Positions 34,123 through 42,735 of a stretch of 64,000 bases of DNA are shown piece after piece. The position numbers and the translations under genes were made by a program. The notes under the pieces were generated by a model. That model worked only from the letters and a program-made list of their open reading frames with translations. It was not told where the DNA came from and did not search any database. Numbering within the stretch: the stretch's first letter is position 1; each line of letters opens with the position of its first letter. This DNA is from Streptomyces sp. NRRL B-1347 (GTDB taxonomy: Bacteria > Actinomycetota > Actinomycetes > Streptomycetales > Streptomycetaceae): the NCBI RefSeq assembly GCF_000720325.1, contig NZ_JOJM01000006.1, positions 143,887-207,886 on the forward strand, written 5' to 3'.

Positions 34123-34875
34123 CTACGCCGCCGTCACGGTGACCCGCTCCGCCTCCACCCGCTTCTCCAGACCGCCCTCGGCGAGCCGGTCGAGGTTGCG
34201 GCACAGGACCACGGACCCGCCGGAGGCGAGCGGCGCGTACAGCCCGGCGCTCAGCCCGTCCCAGCTGTCGTAGGGGCGGCCGGACAGCAGCCGCGACCCG
34301 GCCGCGAGGCCGAGCCCGGCGGCGTCGTCCAGGGCCCGCGCCACCAGGTCCGCCCCGGTCAGCTCGGTCCCGGCGACGGCGAGGGCGGGCTCGTCCGGGT
34401 CCACGGGCGCGTACGGCGCGAAGCGGTCGCCCTGGCTCGGCACCTCCACCGCGTAGTCGGCGAATCCGTCCGGGGCCTGCGGGAAGCGCCCGCCGAGCGG
34501 CCGGAGCGCGAGCGCCACCCGCTCCCCGGAGCAGGCCCGCGCCGCCTCCAGGGTGTCGGGGCCGCTGACGACGAGGTCGGCGCGGGCCGGGTCGCCGCCG
34601 ACGTCCGCGACGACGCCCACCGAGGAGCAGGCGAGCAGCCACACGGCCGTCTGCCAGTGCGCGGGCAGGAGCAGGGCGAGCCGGTCACCGGGCTCGGCGG
34701 CGAGGTCGCCCTGGAGCAGATTGGCGGTCTTGGCCACCCAATTGGCGAAGGTGGCCACGGACAATTCCACGCGCTCACCGGTGGCGTCGTCGTAGTAGGT
34801 GACGAGCGGGCGCGCCGGGTCGGCGGCGAGCGCGGATCGCAGCAGGTCGGCAGGGGTGCGGTCGTTGGCGTTCAC
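34123..34875 (-). CDS. TIGR03089-family protein (short AMP-binding-like protein)
   Basis: 250 residues. It resembles only the N-terminal part of acyl-/amino-acid-activating (ANL) enzymes: PLVTYYDDATGERVELS, WVAKTANLLQGDLAAEPGDRLALLLP, HWQTAVWLLACSSVGVVADV. The adenylate-forming motif and the C-terminal lid are absent, so catalysis as an ANL enzyme is unlikely. I recognise it as the conserved actinobacterial TIGR03089 family (Rv3268 type); no function is established. GTG 34875 is preceded at seven bases by TACCCT (minus strand, 34888-34883), suggesting a leaderless transcript. It is next to LCP copy 5 and divergent from the amidase. Confidence 0.82.
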   Translation of the reverse strand: MNANDRTPADLLRSALAADPARPLVTYYDDATGERVELSVATFANWVAKTANLLQGDLAAEPGDRLALLLPAHWQTAVWLLACSSVGVVADVGGDPARADLVVSGPDTLEAARACSGERVALALRPLGGRFPQAPDGFADYAVEVPSQGDRFAPYAPVDPDEPALAVAGTELTGADLVARALDDAAGLGLAAGSRLLSGRPYDSWDGLSAGLYAPLASGGSVVLCRNLDRLAEGGLEKRVEAERVTVTAA

Positions 34876-34882
34876 GGCCGCA

Positions 34883-34888
34883 AGGGTA
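34883..34888 (-). promoter_or_regulatory. -10 element of a probable leaderless TIGR03089 transcript
   Basis: On the minus strand TACCCT ends seven bases before GTG 34875, with no ribosome-binding site between them. No good -35 at 16-18 bases was seen. Confidence 0.45.
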
Positions 34889-34998
34889 CGCGGGGGCCCG
34901 CGTGTCGCCCGTGCGGGCGGGGCAGTTGGGGCCACCGGTTCGGCCGACTCCGGGCCGACGGACCGTCAGTTCCCCAATGGACAGATATGCCCGGTATA

Positions 34999-35012
34999 CA
35001 GACGATCGTCTG
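34999..35012. promoter_or_regulatory. Perfect 14-base palindrome CAGACGATCGTCTG at the amidase start
   Basis: CAGACGATCGTCTG is fully self-complementary, and the flanks (ATA before, CAT after) extend the symmetry with one mismatch. It ends one base before ATG 35014. Its form is typical of TetR-type operators in actinobacteria, and its position would block initiation or early transcription. Confidence 0.55.
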
Positions 35013-35013
35013 C

Positions 35014-36465
35014 ATGCGTGGATTCCTTGCTTCCTCGATCGGTGTCACCTGCGCGGCGGCACTGGCCCTGCCCCTCGCCCTCCCGTCGGCGGCCGCCGCC
35101 ACGGCCGCCGGGCCGCGCGCGGCGGCCGCGCCGCCCGGCAGCACCCAGTCGCTCCCGCTGGCCCCGCTCGGCTCCGACCGGGCGGGCGGCGCGGCCCGCG
35201 CGGAGGGCCTGCCGCGGCGTGACGTACGGCCGTTCTCCCTGCTCGGCGTCGTCTGGGACGACCCGGACGACGAACTGCGCGGCAGCGTCCAGGTCCGCAC
35301 CCGCGCCACCGGCACCACGGTCTGGTCCGCCTGGCAGGACGTCGAGACGCACAACCACGAGCACGCCGCGGACCCCGGCACGGACGAGCGCGGCTCCGGC
35401 CGGGTGCGCGGGACGACGGCGCCGCTGTGGGTGGGGGACTCGGACGGGGTGGAGGTACGCGTACGGGCGCTCGCCGCGGAGCGCTCGACGGGGGCGCGCG
35501 CGGGGGAGCCGGGTGACGCGCCTGCCCCCGTGGGCGACGCGCCCGTCCCCGTGGGTGACACGCCCGCTCCCGTGGGCGACGCGGACGGCGGCCGGGGCCC
35601 GGCGGGCGGCTCCCCGGGCCTCCTGCCCGCCGGGCTGCGCCTGGAGCTCGTGGATCCCGGGGCGGAGCCCCCGCCCGGCGGCACCCCGGCCGACGCCCCG
35701 CGCGCGAACACCATGACGGCCGAGGCCGCGGCCTCCTCCGCCGTGAACGCCGACCTCGCCCCGCTCGGCGCCCTGACCATCCCCGAGCTGACCAAGGAGC
35801 GCACGCAGGCCGACCTGCTCGCCGCCCGCGGCCTCCCGGACGCCACCGGGGCCCGGCCCTACGTCGGCCCGCGCCCGCGCATCGTCACGCGCCGCGGCTG
35901 GGGCGCCGACGAGCGGCTTCGCGAACGGAACTTCGCGTACACGAAGACCGTCAAGGCCGCCTTCGTGCACCACAGCGCCACCGGCAACAACTACCGCTGC
36001 TCACAGGCGCCCTCCGTCCTGCGCAGTATCTACCGCTACCACGTCGAGAGCAGTGGCTGGCGCGACATCGGCTACAACTTCGCCGTCGACAAGTGCGGAA
36101 ACATCTACGAAGGCCGCGCCGGGGGCGTGGCGAAGGCGGTCCTCGGCGCCCACACCCTCGGTTTCAACACCAACAGCATGGGCATCGCCGTCCTCGGCAC
36201 CTACACGAGTGCCGCCCCGCCGAAGGCCGCGGTCACCGCCGTCGCCCGCCTCACGGCGTGGAAGCTCGGCCTGTTCGGGGCGAATCCCCGCGGAACGACA
36301 TACCTGAAGTCGGGAGGTGGCAACCTCTACAGGAAGGGCACGAAGGTCCGGCTGAATGTGATCTCCGGCCATCGGGACGGCTTCGCCACCGAGTGCCCGG
36401 GCCGCCGCCTTTACAGCAAACTCGGCACGGCCCGTTCCGCTTCGGCTCGCTACCAGGGACGCTGA
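35014..36465 (+). CDS. Secreted PGRP-type N-acetylmuramoyl-L-alanine amidase
   Basis: 483 residues from ATG 35014, which starts a clear signal peptide (MRGFLASSIGVTCAAALALP). ATG 34987 is in frame but adds nine odd residues and lies before the palindrome. The N-terminal half (to about 280) is a beta-rich, Ala/Pro-rich region. The C-terminal PGRP/Amidase_2 domain (about 290-470) has the zinc ligands in AFVHHSATGN (first His) and ISGHRDGFATECPGR (His and Cys), plus GWRDIGYNFAVDKCGNIYEG and GFNTNSMGIAVLG. It should cut the bond between MurNAc and L-Ala in peptidoglycan outside the cell. The frame holds three 21-base tandem repeats (35515-35577). Confidence 0.92.
   Translation: MRGFLASSIGVTCAAALALPLALPSAAAATAAGPRAAAAPPGSTQSLPLAPLGSDRAGGAARAEGLPRRDVRPFSLLGVVWDDPDDELRGSVQVRTRATGTTVWSAWQDVETHNHEHAADPGTDERGSGRVRGTTAPLWVGDSDGVEVRVRALAAERSTGARAGEPGDAPAPVGDAPVPVGDTPAPVGDADGGRGPAGGSPGLLPAGLRLELVDPGAEPPPGGTPADAPRANTMTAEAAASSAVNADLAPLGALTIPELTKERTQADLLAARGLPDATGARPYVGPRPRIVTRRGWGADERLRERNFAYTKTVKAAFVHHSATGNNYRCSQAPSVLRSIYRYHVESSGWRDIGYNFAVDKCGNIYEGRAGGVAKAVLGAHTLGFNTNSMGIAVLGTYTSAAPPKAAVTAVARLTAWKLGLFGANPRGTTYLKSGGGNLYRKGTKVRLNVISGHRDGFATECPGRRLYSKLGTARSASARYQGR
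35515..35577 (+). repeat. Three 21-base in-frame tandem repeats (DAPxPVG)
   Basis: Units 35515-35535, 35536-35556 and 35557-35577 code DAPAPVG, DAPVPVG and DTPAPVG. They form a Pro-rich linker in the N-terminal half of the amidase. Confidence 0.85.
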
Positions 36466-36487
36466 GGCCGATCGCACCGCACGGTCC

Positions 36488-36507
36488 GCATACACGTCTG
36501 CATACAC
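36488..36507 (+). repeat. Direct repeat GCATACAC-GTCT-GCATACAC upstream of the guanylyltransferase
   Basis: Two identical 8-base words (36488-36495 and 36500-36507) with a 4-base spacer, a 12-base period. They lie in the only AT-richer patch between the amidase stop and the guanylyltransferase start, just before a hairpin. Possibly part of a promoter or regulator site. Confidence 0.5.
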
Positions 36508-36508
36508 T

Positions 36509-36536
36509 GGCCGGCCGAAACACAGTTCGGCCGGCC
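36509..36536. terminator. Perfect 11-bp hairpin between amidase and guanylyltransferase
   Basis: GGCCGGCCGAA (36509-36519) and TTCGGCCGGCC (36526-36536) with a six-base loop. It is 43 bases after the amidase stop and 23 bases before the next start, so it may terminate the amidase message or be a 5' leader structure. Confidence 0.6.
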
Positions 36537-36559
36537 CCAGCAGGAAGCAGAGACGACAG

Positions 36560-37642
36560 GTGACAGAAGCGATCCTCCTGGTCGGCGGCAAGGGCACCCG
36601 GTTGCGGCCGCTCACGGTGAACACACCCAAGCCCATGGTCCCGGCGGCGGGCGTCCCGTTCCTCACCCACCAGCTCGCCAGGGCGCGCGCGGCGGGCGTG
36701 GACCACATCGTCCTCGCCACGTCGTACCTGGCAGAGGTGTTCGAGCCGTACTTCGGCGACGGCTCGGCACTCGGTCTCCACATCGAGTACGTCACCGAGG
36801 AGGAGCCCCTGGGCACCGGCGGCGCCATCCGCAACGTGGCGTCGCGCCTCCGCTCGGGACCGCAGGACCCCGTCCTCGTCTTCAACGGCGACATCCTCAC
36901 CGGGCTCGACATCCGCGCCCTGGTCGCCGAGCACGAGCGGACGCGGGCGGACGTCTCGCTGCACCTGACCCGGGTCACGGACCCGCGCGCGTACGGCCTC
37001 GTCCCCACGGACGAGTCGGGCAAGGTCCTCGCCTTCCTGGAGAAGCCCCAGACGCCCGAGGAGATCGTCACCGACCAGATCAACGCGGGCGCGTACGTGT
37101 TCCGCCGCTCGGTCATCGACACCATCCCCGCGGGCCGCCCCGTCTCCGTCGAGCGCGAGACCTTCCCCGAGCTGCTCGCCTCCGGCGCGCACCTCCAGGG
37201 CATGGTCGACTCCACGTACTGGCTCGATCTCGGCACCCCGCAGGCCTTCGTGCGTGGCTCCGCCGACCTCGTCCTCGGCCGCGCCCCGTCGCCCGCGGTG
37301 CCCGGCCGCTGCGGCGACCGCCTGGTCCTGCCGTCCGCCCGGGTCGCGGCCGACGCCAAGCTGACCGGCGGCACGGTGATCGGCGAGCACGCGGTGGTCG
37401 GCGAGGGCGCCCGGCTCTACGGCAGCACGATCCTGTCCGGCGCGGTCATCGAGCCCGGCGCCGTCATCACCGACTCGCTCGTCGGCGCCCGTGCCTCGGT
37501 GGGGGCCCGCTCGGTCCTCACCGGCGCGGTGGTGGGCGACGGCGCCCGGATCGGCGCGGACAACGAACTGCGGGACGGCGTACGCGTCTGGTGCGAGGCC
37601 ACGCTCCCGCCGGGAGCGGTCCGCTTCTCCTCGGACCAGTAG
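36560..37642 (+). CDS. Mannose-1-phosphate guanylyltransferase (GDP-mannose pyrophosphorylase)
   Basis: 360 residues. Nucleotidyltransferase fold with ILLVGGKGTRLRPLTVNTPK (GTP-binding and catalytic signature), FNGDILTGLD (metal site) and EKPQTPEEIVTDQINAGAYV. A left-handed beta-helix follows (about 255-355), with hexapeptide-like repeats such as VIGEHAVVGEGARLYGSTIL. It would make GDP-mannose from mannose-1-phosphate and GTP. The glucose-1-phosphate class looks similar, but the position equals Rv3264c beside fbiAB, and manB and manA lie in the same block, which favours GDP-mannose. Start is GTG 36560 with a weak AGGA upstream. Confidence 0.88.
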   Translation: MTEAILLVGGKGTRLRPLTVNTPKPMVPAAGVPFLTHQLARARAAGVDHIVLATSYLAEVFEPYFGDGSALGLHIEYVTEEEPLGTGGAIRNVASRLRSGPQDPVLVFNGDILTGLDIRALVAEHERTRADVSLHLTRVTDPRAYGLVPTDESGKVLAFLEKPQTPEEIVTDQINAGAYVFRRSVIDTIPAGRPVSVERETFPELLASGAHLQGMVDSTYWLDLGTPQAFVRGSADLVLGRAPSPAVPGRCGDRLVLPSARVAADAKLTGGTVIGEHAVVGEGARLYGSTILSGAVIEPGAVITDSLVGARASVGARSVLTGAVVGDGARIGADNELRDGVRVWCEATLPPGAVRFSSDQ

Positions 37643-37685
37643 GGCCCCTTCGGCAAGGGCCGGGGCGTGCGGGCTCCGGCAGGGC

Positions 37686-37697
37686 TACCCTCGACGG
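37686..37697 (+). promoter_or_regulatory. -10 element of a probable leaderless glycosylase transcript
   Basis: TACCCT at 37686-37691 ends six bases before ATG 37698; no Shine-Dalgarno sequence is present. Confidence 0.45.
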
Positions 37698-38702
37698 ATG
37701 TCCTCCCGTTTCGCCCCGCGCCCCACCCGCACCACCGTGCGCGGCGGCGAAACCCGCGTCCCCGCGGCGCGGCCCCGGACCTCCACCGCGCCCAAGCACC
37801 GCACCTGGACGCCCACGGCCCCGCTGGACCTGGGCCTCACCCTGGGCCCGCTGCGCCGGGGCCCCGCCGATCCCACCTTCCGCACCACCCCCGACGGCTC
37901 GGTCTGGCGGGCGAGCCGCACCCCGCAGGGCCCCGGCACCCTGCGCGTGGCGCTGCGCGCGGGCACGGCGGAGGCCGAGGCCTGGGGCCCGGGAGCGGAC
38001 TGGCTCCTGGACGCGCTGCCCCGGCTGCTCGGGGCCGCGGACGCCCCGGACGACTTCACGGCCCGCCACCGCCTGGTCGCCCTCACGGAGCGCCGCCGCC
38101 AGGGCCTGCGCCTGACCCGCACGGGCCTGGTCCTCGAGTCGCTGATCCCGTCGGTCCTGGAGCAGAAGGTCACCACGGACGAGGCGTACCGCGCCTGGCG
38201 CCTGCTGGTCCGCGGGTACGGCGAACCGGCCCCGGGGCCGACGCCGCCGCAGGCCCGCATGCACGTGATGCCCGACCCGGCGACGTGGTGCCGCATCCCG
38301 TCCTGGGAGTGGCACAAGGCGGGCGTGGACGACAAGCGCGCCTCGGCGATCCTGCGGGCCGCGCGGGTGGCCGGCCGCCTGGAGGAGGCGGCGGCCATGC
38401 CCGCGGACAAGGCCAGGTCCCGCCTGGAGCTGATCCCCGGCATCGGCCCCTGGACCTCGGCGGAGACGGTCCAGCGCAGCAACGGCGCCCCCGACGCCGT
38501 CACCGTCGGGGACCTGCATCTGCCCGGCGTCATCGGCTACGCCCTGGCGGGCGAGCGCGACGCCGACGACGCCCGCATGCTGGAGCTCCTGGCCCCCTAC
38601 GAGGGCCAGCGCCACCGCGCGGCCCGGCTGATCTGCCTCAGCGGCCGCACCCCACCCCGACGCAAGCCCAAGATGCCGAAGGCCGACATCGCGAGCCTGT
38701 AG
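37698..38702 (+). CDS. AlkA-like DNA-3-methyladenine glycosylase (HhH-GPD)
   Basis: 334 residues. The helix-hairpin-helix is LELIPGIGPWTSAETVQ, followed by the Gly/Pro-Asp part ending in AVTVGDLHLPG with the catalytic aspartate. FLESLIPSVLEQKVTTDEAY-like text (LVLESLIPSVLEQKVTTDEA) is the conserved AlkA segment around the base-flipping pocket. It should excise alkylated purines in base-excision repair. A basic N-terminal tail of about 40 residues could aid DNA binding. It starts 55 bases after the guanylyltransferase and is convergent with fbiB; only 12 bases separate the stops. Confidence 0.88.
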   Translation: MSSRFAPRPTRTTVRGGETRVPAARPRTSTAPKHRTWTPTAPLDLGLTLGPLRRGPADPTFRTTPDGSVWRASRTPQGPGTLRVALRAGTAEAEAWGPGADWLLDALPRLLGAADAPDDFTARHRLVALTERRRQGLRLTRTGLVLESLIPSVLEQKVTTDEAYRAWRLLVRGYGEPAPGPTPPQARMHVMPDPATWCRIPSWEWHKAGVDDKRASAILRAARVAGRLEEAAAMPADKARSRLELIPGIGPWTSAETVQRSNGAPDAVTVGDLHLPGVIGYALAGERDADDARMLELLAPYEGQRHRAARLICLSGRTPPRRKPKMPKADIASL

Positions 38703-38714
38703 CGCCCGCCCCGG

Positions 38715-40064
38715 CTAGCGCACCACCAGGAACTCGTCCGCGCCCCGCCCGACCCGGGCGCTGGGCGCGACCGCCGGGTGCCCCACCGCGACGGCCCCCA
38801 TCGGTTCCCACTCCCCGGGCAGCCCGAGAACGTCCCGTACGACGTCCCGGCAGAACATCGTCGAGGACACCCACGCGGATCCGAGGCGCTCCCCGGCCAG
38901 CGCCACCAGGAGGTTCTGCACCCCGGCCCCCGTGGCGACGACGAACATCTCGCGCTCGGCCGCGTCCCGCCGCTCGTCCCCGTACGTGTGCGCCCCGTCC
39001 ATGACGAGGCAGGGGACCACCAGGTAGGGCGCGTTGCGCAGGACGTCGCCGCGGCGGACGCGGCGGGCGATGGACTCCTCGGACTTGCCGTCCCGCCGCA
39101 GGTCCGCGACCCAGGCGTCCCGCATGGCGTCGAGCAGCCGCACCCGCGACTGAGCCGACTCCAGGAGCACGAACCGCCAGGGCGTCGTGTGGTGCGGCGC
39201 GGGCGCGGTCACGGCGGCGGCGACGGCGCGCCGCACGGCCCCGGGGTCGACGGGCTCGTCGGTGAACTCCCGCACCGTGCGCCGCAGCGCGAGGGCCTCC
39301 CGTACGGCCTCGCTCGTGCCGAGCCGGAACATGTCGTCCCGGGCGTCCCGCACCAGGGCCCGCGCCCCGGTGTCCGGGGCGTCGGTCCCGTCGGTCCCGT
39401 CGGGGGCGTCCGCGCCGCGCACCGCGTGCGGAAGGCCCCGCACGACCGCGACCGGAAGGCCCGCGGCCTTGCCCTTCACGAGGTCACCCGCGGCGGCCAG
39501 TTCGTCGGCGGTGGCGACGACGGTGGCCTGGAGCGGATTGCCGTACGAGTCCACGCCGCCGCGCAGGTCGTCGAGGACCCGCACCCCGGCGGCCCCGATG
39601 GCGACGTCGGTCAGGCCGGAGCGCCAGGGGCGCCCGAACGTGTCGGTGACGAGCACGCCGACGTCCACGCCGAGCGCGTCGCGCAGCCCCGCGCGCAGGG
39701 CGCGGGCGGACGCGTCGGGGTCCTCGGGAAGGAGCAGGACGGTCCCGGCGGGGGTGTTGGAGGCGTCGACCCCGGCGGCGGCCATCACCAGGCCCTGGCG
39801 GTTCTCGACGATGCGCAGGGTGCCGCGCCGGGCCACGACGCGCACGGTCTCCGCGTCGATCGCGGCCTCGCGGTCGGTGGCGGCGACGACGCGCCCCTCG
39901 GCCTTGCTGACGATCTTCGAGGTGACGAGGACGACGTCCCCGTCGGCGAGCCCGGGCTCGGCGTCGGCGATCAGCTTCGCCAGGTCGTCGCCGTGGCGGA
40001 TCTCGGGCAGTCCGGGCACGGCCCAGACGCGGAAGGCCGGGGCGCCGGCCTCCGGGGCGGTCAC
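38715..40064 (-). CDS. fbiB: Coenzyme F420-0:gamma-glutamyl ligase fused to FMN nitroreductase domain (FbiB)
   Basis: 449 residues in two domains. Residues about 1-245 are the CofE-type ligase: [39 protein letters not shown], and [20 protein letters not shown]. Residues about 255-449 are a nitroreductase-like FMN domain: [25 protein letters not shown], and [20 protein letters not shown]. Actinobacterial FbiB adds glutamates to F420 and reduces dehydro-F420 with this second domain. GTG 40064 overlaps the fbiA stop by four bases (GTGA), so the two are co-translated. Confidence 0.94.
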   Translation of the reverse strand: MTAPEAGAPAFRVWAVPGLPEIRHGDDLAKLIADAEPGLADGDVVLVTSKIVSKAEGRVVAATDREAAIDAETVRVVARRGTLRIVENRQGLVMAAAGVDASNTPAGTVLLLPEDPDASARALRAGLRDALGVDVGVLVTDTFGRPWRSGLTDVAIGAAGVRVLDDLRGGVDSYGNPLQATVVATADELAAAGDLVKGKAAGLPVAVVRGLPHAVRGADAPDGTDGTDAPDTGARALVRDARDDMFRLGTSEAVREALALRRTVREFTDEPVDPGAVRRAVAAAVTAPAPHHTTPWRFVLLESAQSRVRLLDAMRDAWVADLRRDGKSEESIARRVRRGDVLRNAPYLVVPCLVMDGAHTYGDERRDAAEREMFVVATGAGVQNLLVALAGERLGSAWVSSTMFCRDVVRDVLGLPGEWEPMGAVAVGHPAVAPSARVGRGADEFLVVR

Positions 40065-41026
40065 GCGCGGACCTCCTCGGCGAGGGCGAGCGCCTCGCGG
40101 GCCATGGCCGCGGCGGCGGTGCCTTCTTCGGGGTCCGTCATCATCAGCGGGATGGCCCGGCAGCGGATGCCCGCGGTCTCGACGCGCTCCACGGTGGTGG
40201 CGTCGACCGTGTCGACGAGCCAGCCGTCGAGCAGTCCGCTGCCGTAGTGCTCGGCGACGGCGGCGGCCGTGGACTCGACGCCCACGGCGGCGAGCACCTT
40301 GTCGGCCATGCCGCGCACGGGCGCGTCCCCGACGATGGGGGACAGGCCCACCACGGGCACCCCGGCCTCGGCGATGGCCTCGCGGATGCCGGGCACGGCG
40401 AGGATCGTGCCGACGCTGACCACGGGGTTGGACGGCGGGAAGAGGATGACGTCGGCCTCGGCGATGGCCTCCAGGACGCCGGGCGCGGGCTTGGCCTGCT
40501 CGGCGCCGACGGGCACGATCGCGTGGGCGTCGACGGCGGCCCGCATCCGGACCCAGTACTCCTGGAAGTGCACGGCCTTGCGCTCGCCGTCGATCTCGAC
40601 GGCGACGTGGGTCTCCACGCGGTCGTCCGACATGGGGATGAGCCGTACGCCGGGCTGCCAGCGCTCGCACAGCGCTTCGGTGACGGCGCTGAGCGGATAG
40701 CCGGCGGCGAGCATCTGGGTCCGCACGATGTGCGTGGCGAAGTCGCGGTCGCCGAGGCCGAACCACTCGGGTCCGACGCCGTAGGCCGCGAGCTCCTCCT
40801 TCACCTTGAAGGTCTCGTCCTCGCGGCCCCAGCCCTGTTCCTCGTTGATGCCGCCGCCGAGCGTGTACATCACCGTGTCGAGGTCGGGACAGACCTTCAG
40901 GCCGAACAGGTGGATGTCGTCACCGGTGTTGCCGATGACCGTGATCGCCGCGTCGGGCGCGGCCTTCTTGAGGCCGCGGAGGAAACGGGCGCCGCCGATG
41001 CCGCCGGCCAGAACCACAATGCGCAT
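40061..41026 (-). CDS. fbiA: 2-phospho-L-lactate/phosphoenolpyruvate transferase of F420 synthesis (FbiA/CofD)
   Basis: 321 residues. The CofD fold begins [17 protein letters not shown] and contains [20 protein letters not shown], the guanosine/Fo-binding region, then [15 protein letters not shown], and [15 protein letters not shown]. It transfers the phospho-(enol)pyruvate/lactate moiety from the guanylylated donor to the deazaflavin Fo. It heads the fbiA-fbiB pair; fbiC is not in the window. The upstream sequence has a GATGCT six bases before the ATG, a weak possible leaderless -10. Confidence 0.95.
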   Translation of the reverse strand: MRIVVLAGGIGGARFLRGLKKAAPDAAITVIGNTGDDIHLFGLKVCPDLDTVMYTLGGGINEEQGWGREDETFKVKEELAAYGVGPEWFGLGDRDFATHIVRTQMLAAGYPLSAVTEALCERWQPGVRLIPMSDDRVETHVAVEIDGERKAVHFQEYWVRMRAAVDAHAIVPVGAEQAKPAPGVLEAIAEADVILFPPSNPVVSVGTILAVPGIREAIAEAGVPVVGLSPIVGDAPVRGMADKVLAAVGVESTAAAVAEHYGSGLLDGWLVDTVDATTVERVETAGIRCRAIPLMMTDPEEGTAAAAMAREALALAEEVRA

Positions 41027-41114
41027 GTGCCCAGCATCGCAGGCGGGTGTGACATCGCGGCAGGCGGTCGGGGGATCGGCGGTGAGGCTGGCGGGATCGC
41101 GCTGGTTGTGCGCC

Positions 41115-41630
41115 CTACGCGGTGAGTGCGTCGCGCGCCGGGTCCTGCGGCGCGTGTGCCTCGCAACGGGCCGTGTGCATCGGCATTTCGGTGAGGCCGG
41201 GGTAGTAGACGTGCAGGCTCACGGCGGGTTCCAGGGAGTCGTTGACGACCTCGTGGACGTAGCCGGGCGCGAAGACGCGCTGTGCTCCCGCGGCGAGGGT
41301 GCGGGTGCCGCGCTGGGTGCGCTCGGTCAACTCGCCCTCCAGGAGGGTGAGTACCCCGGAGGAGCGGCCGTGGCCGTGGAGGCCGCTGCTCTGGCCCGGC
41401 ACCCAGGAGAGCAGCCACACCTCGTAGCCGGGTGCGGTGCGCAGGCGGTGGTACCAGCGGCTGGTGGCGTCGTACTGGACGAGGGGGGCCCACTGGGCGC
41501 GGTCGGCGGCGATGGCGCGGGCGAGTCCGGCGAACTCCGCCACGGTGACGGGGTGCTCGCGCGGGGGCTGCAGCAGGTGCGGGACTTCGAGGATGTCGCC
41601 GGCGATCTGGAGGTCGCTGTCGCTGTTCAT
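41115..41630 (-). CDS. Cysteine dioxygenase-family cupin protein
   Basis: 171 residues. Cupin with the iron ligands in GLHGHGRSSGVLTLLEGEL (two His) and VHEVVNDSLEP (third His), and Arg/Tyr residues of the bacterial cysteine dioxygenase type (YDATSRWYHRLRTAPGYEVW). It would oxidise L-cysteine (or a related thiol) to the sulfinate in the cytoplasm. The start is ATG 41630. It stands between fbiA and the long region upstream of whiB, on the same strand as fbiA but 88 bases away. Confidence 0.87.
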   Translation of the reverse strand: MNSDSDLQIAGDILEVPHLLQPPREHPVTVAEFAGLARAIAADRAQWAPLVQYDATSRWYHRLRTAPGYEVWLLSWVPGQSSGLHGHGRSSGVLTLLEGELTERTQRGTRTLAAGAQRVFAPGYVHEVVNDSLEPAVSLHVYYPGLTEMPMHTARCEAHAPQDPARDALTA

Positions 41631-42381
41631 GGGGTGCGGTGGTTCCTCAACGTAAGAGTGCTGGGGTGTCGCGGGCAGAAAGCGGAGGCACTGCGGAGGG
41701 GTGCGGGCCCGGTACGGAGCGGGCGCCGGGGAGCGGGGTGACCGGGACCCGGCGGTGGCTCAGTGGTTCAACAGCTGGAGACGGTGTGACTCAACAGCTG
41801 GAACAGGCACACGCACGGGTACAGCGACAGCGCGCGGGGGCAGCACCGGAAGACCCGCTGTTGCGGGTCACGGAAAGCGCCAAGTTCGCGAGCATGCCCA
41901 CCAGGACAGCGGCTCACACCTCAGCTGTCAACTCGATGTCCGGAATGTGGACAATGTTTCACCGCATCCGGTTGTTCTGTCAGGTGAAAGGTTTGTGCGG
42001 CGCTTCCGGGGACACAAGCCGCACCAACCGGCGCTCGGAACGGCGCGTCAACCGGCGCTCGACCGCCGTCGCGATCCCGTGGTCCTCGTGTGATCCGGTT
42101 CGCTTCGGCGAGTTCGCTGCAACGGGAGCGGGAGTCGTGGCGTCCCTGTCGGTGAGCGGCCGCGGTGCGACACCTGTCGGACGGTCGCTGACGAGTGTCA
42201 TGGTTTAGGTAGATATGAACACTTTCCGCAAAGCCTTGGTTCCGCAGAGTGAATAAGGGGCTCAATAGCAGATCCCGGCTTGACTGCCCCGGATCGGCAC
42301 ACTTGTAATTTCACTCGTGTCGTTCAGCCGAAATCGGTAACGGCAGCACCACGGGGACGCGAAGACAGACGAGGGGCGCAT
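41631..42381. promoter_or_regulatory. Long non-coding region upstream of whiB
   Basis: 751 bases with no believable gene. Short frames on both strands have no coding signature. It contains two direct repeats: TCAACAGCTGGA at 41768-41779 and 41791-41802, and CAACCGGCGCTCG at 42025-42037 and 42049-42061. The last 200 bases are AT-richer and carry a promoter (42280-42309). In S. coelicolor whiB has a long, developmentally controlled upstream region and is a BldD target; regulator sites are therefore expected here. Confidence 0.6.
42280..42309 (+). promoter_or_regulatory. Candidate whiB promoter
   Basis: TTGACT (42280-42285), 18 bases, TGTAAT (42304-42309): close to the vegetative consensus in a low-GC patch. 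It predicts a transcript start near 42316 and a leader of about 65 bases before whiB. Confidence 0.6.
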
Positions 42382-42645
42382 ATGACCGAGCTGGTTCAGG
42401 AACTGCTGGTCGAAGACGCGGACGACGAACTCGGCTGGCAGGAGCGCGCACTGTGCGCCCAGACCGACCCCGAGTCCTTCTTCCCCGAGAAGGGCGGCTC
42501 CACGCGCGAGGCCAAGAAGGTCTGCCTCGCCTGCGAGGTCCGCTCGGAATGCCTTGAGTACGCGCTTGCGAACGACGAGCGCTTCGGCATCTGGGGCGGC
42601 CTCTCGGAACGCGAGCGCCGCCGTCTGAAGAAGGCGGCCGTCTGA
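42382..42645 (+). CDS. whiB: WhiB sporulation transcription factor (iron-sulfur protein)
   Basis: 87 residues, the exact size of Streptomyces WhiB. The four cluster-ligating cysteines are in ERALCAQTDPE, KVCLACEVRSECLEYA (CxxCxxxxxC pattern), and the GIWGG turn and basic tail SERERRRLKKAAV complete the Wbl fold. With WhiA it activates genes for sporulation septation in S. coelicolor. ATG 42382 has GAGGGG upstream; the open frame to 42280 is not family sequence. The position beside fbiA/fbiB equals whiB2 (Rv3260c) in M. tuberculosis. A strong hairpin follows. Confidence 0.97.
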   Translation: MTELVQELLVEDADDELGWQERALCAQTDPESFFPEKGGSTREAKKVCLACEVRSECLEYALANDERFGIWGGLSERERRRLKKAAV

Positions 42646-42690
42646 TCTCCCCGTGCCACGGCCGCCCCTGGCCCCGCTTGACCCCGCTTA

Positions 42691-42735
42691 CCGGACGGGC
42701 TGATTCCTGCGACGCGCAGGCATCAGCCCGTCCGG
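42691..42735 (+). terminator. Hairpin terminator after whiB
   Basis: Left arm 42691-42711 pairs with right arm 42715-42735, with one T-C mismatch and a three-base loop: 20 pairs. It begins 46 bases after the whiB stop. Confidence 0.88.
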
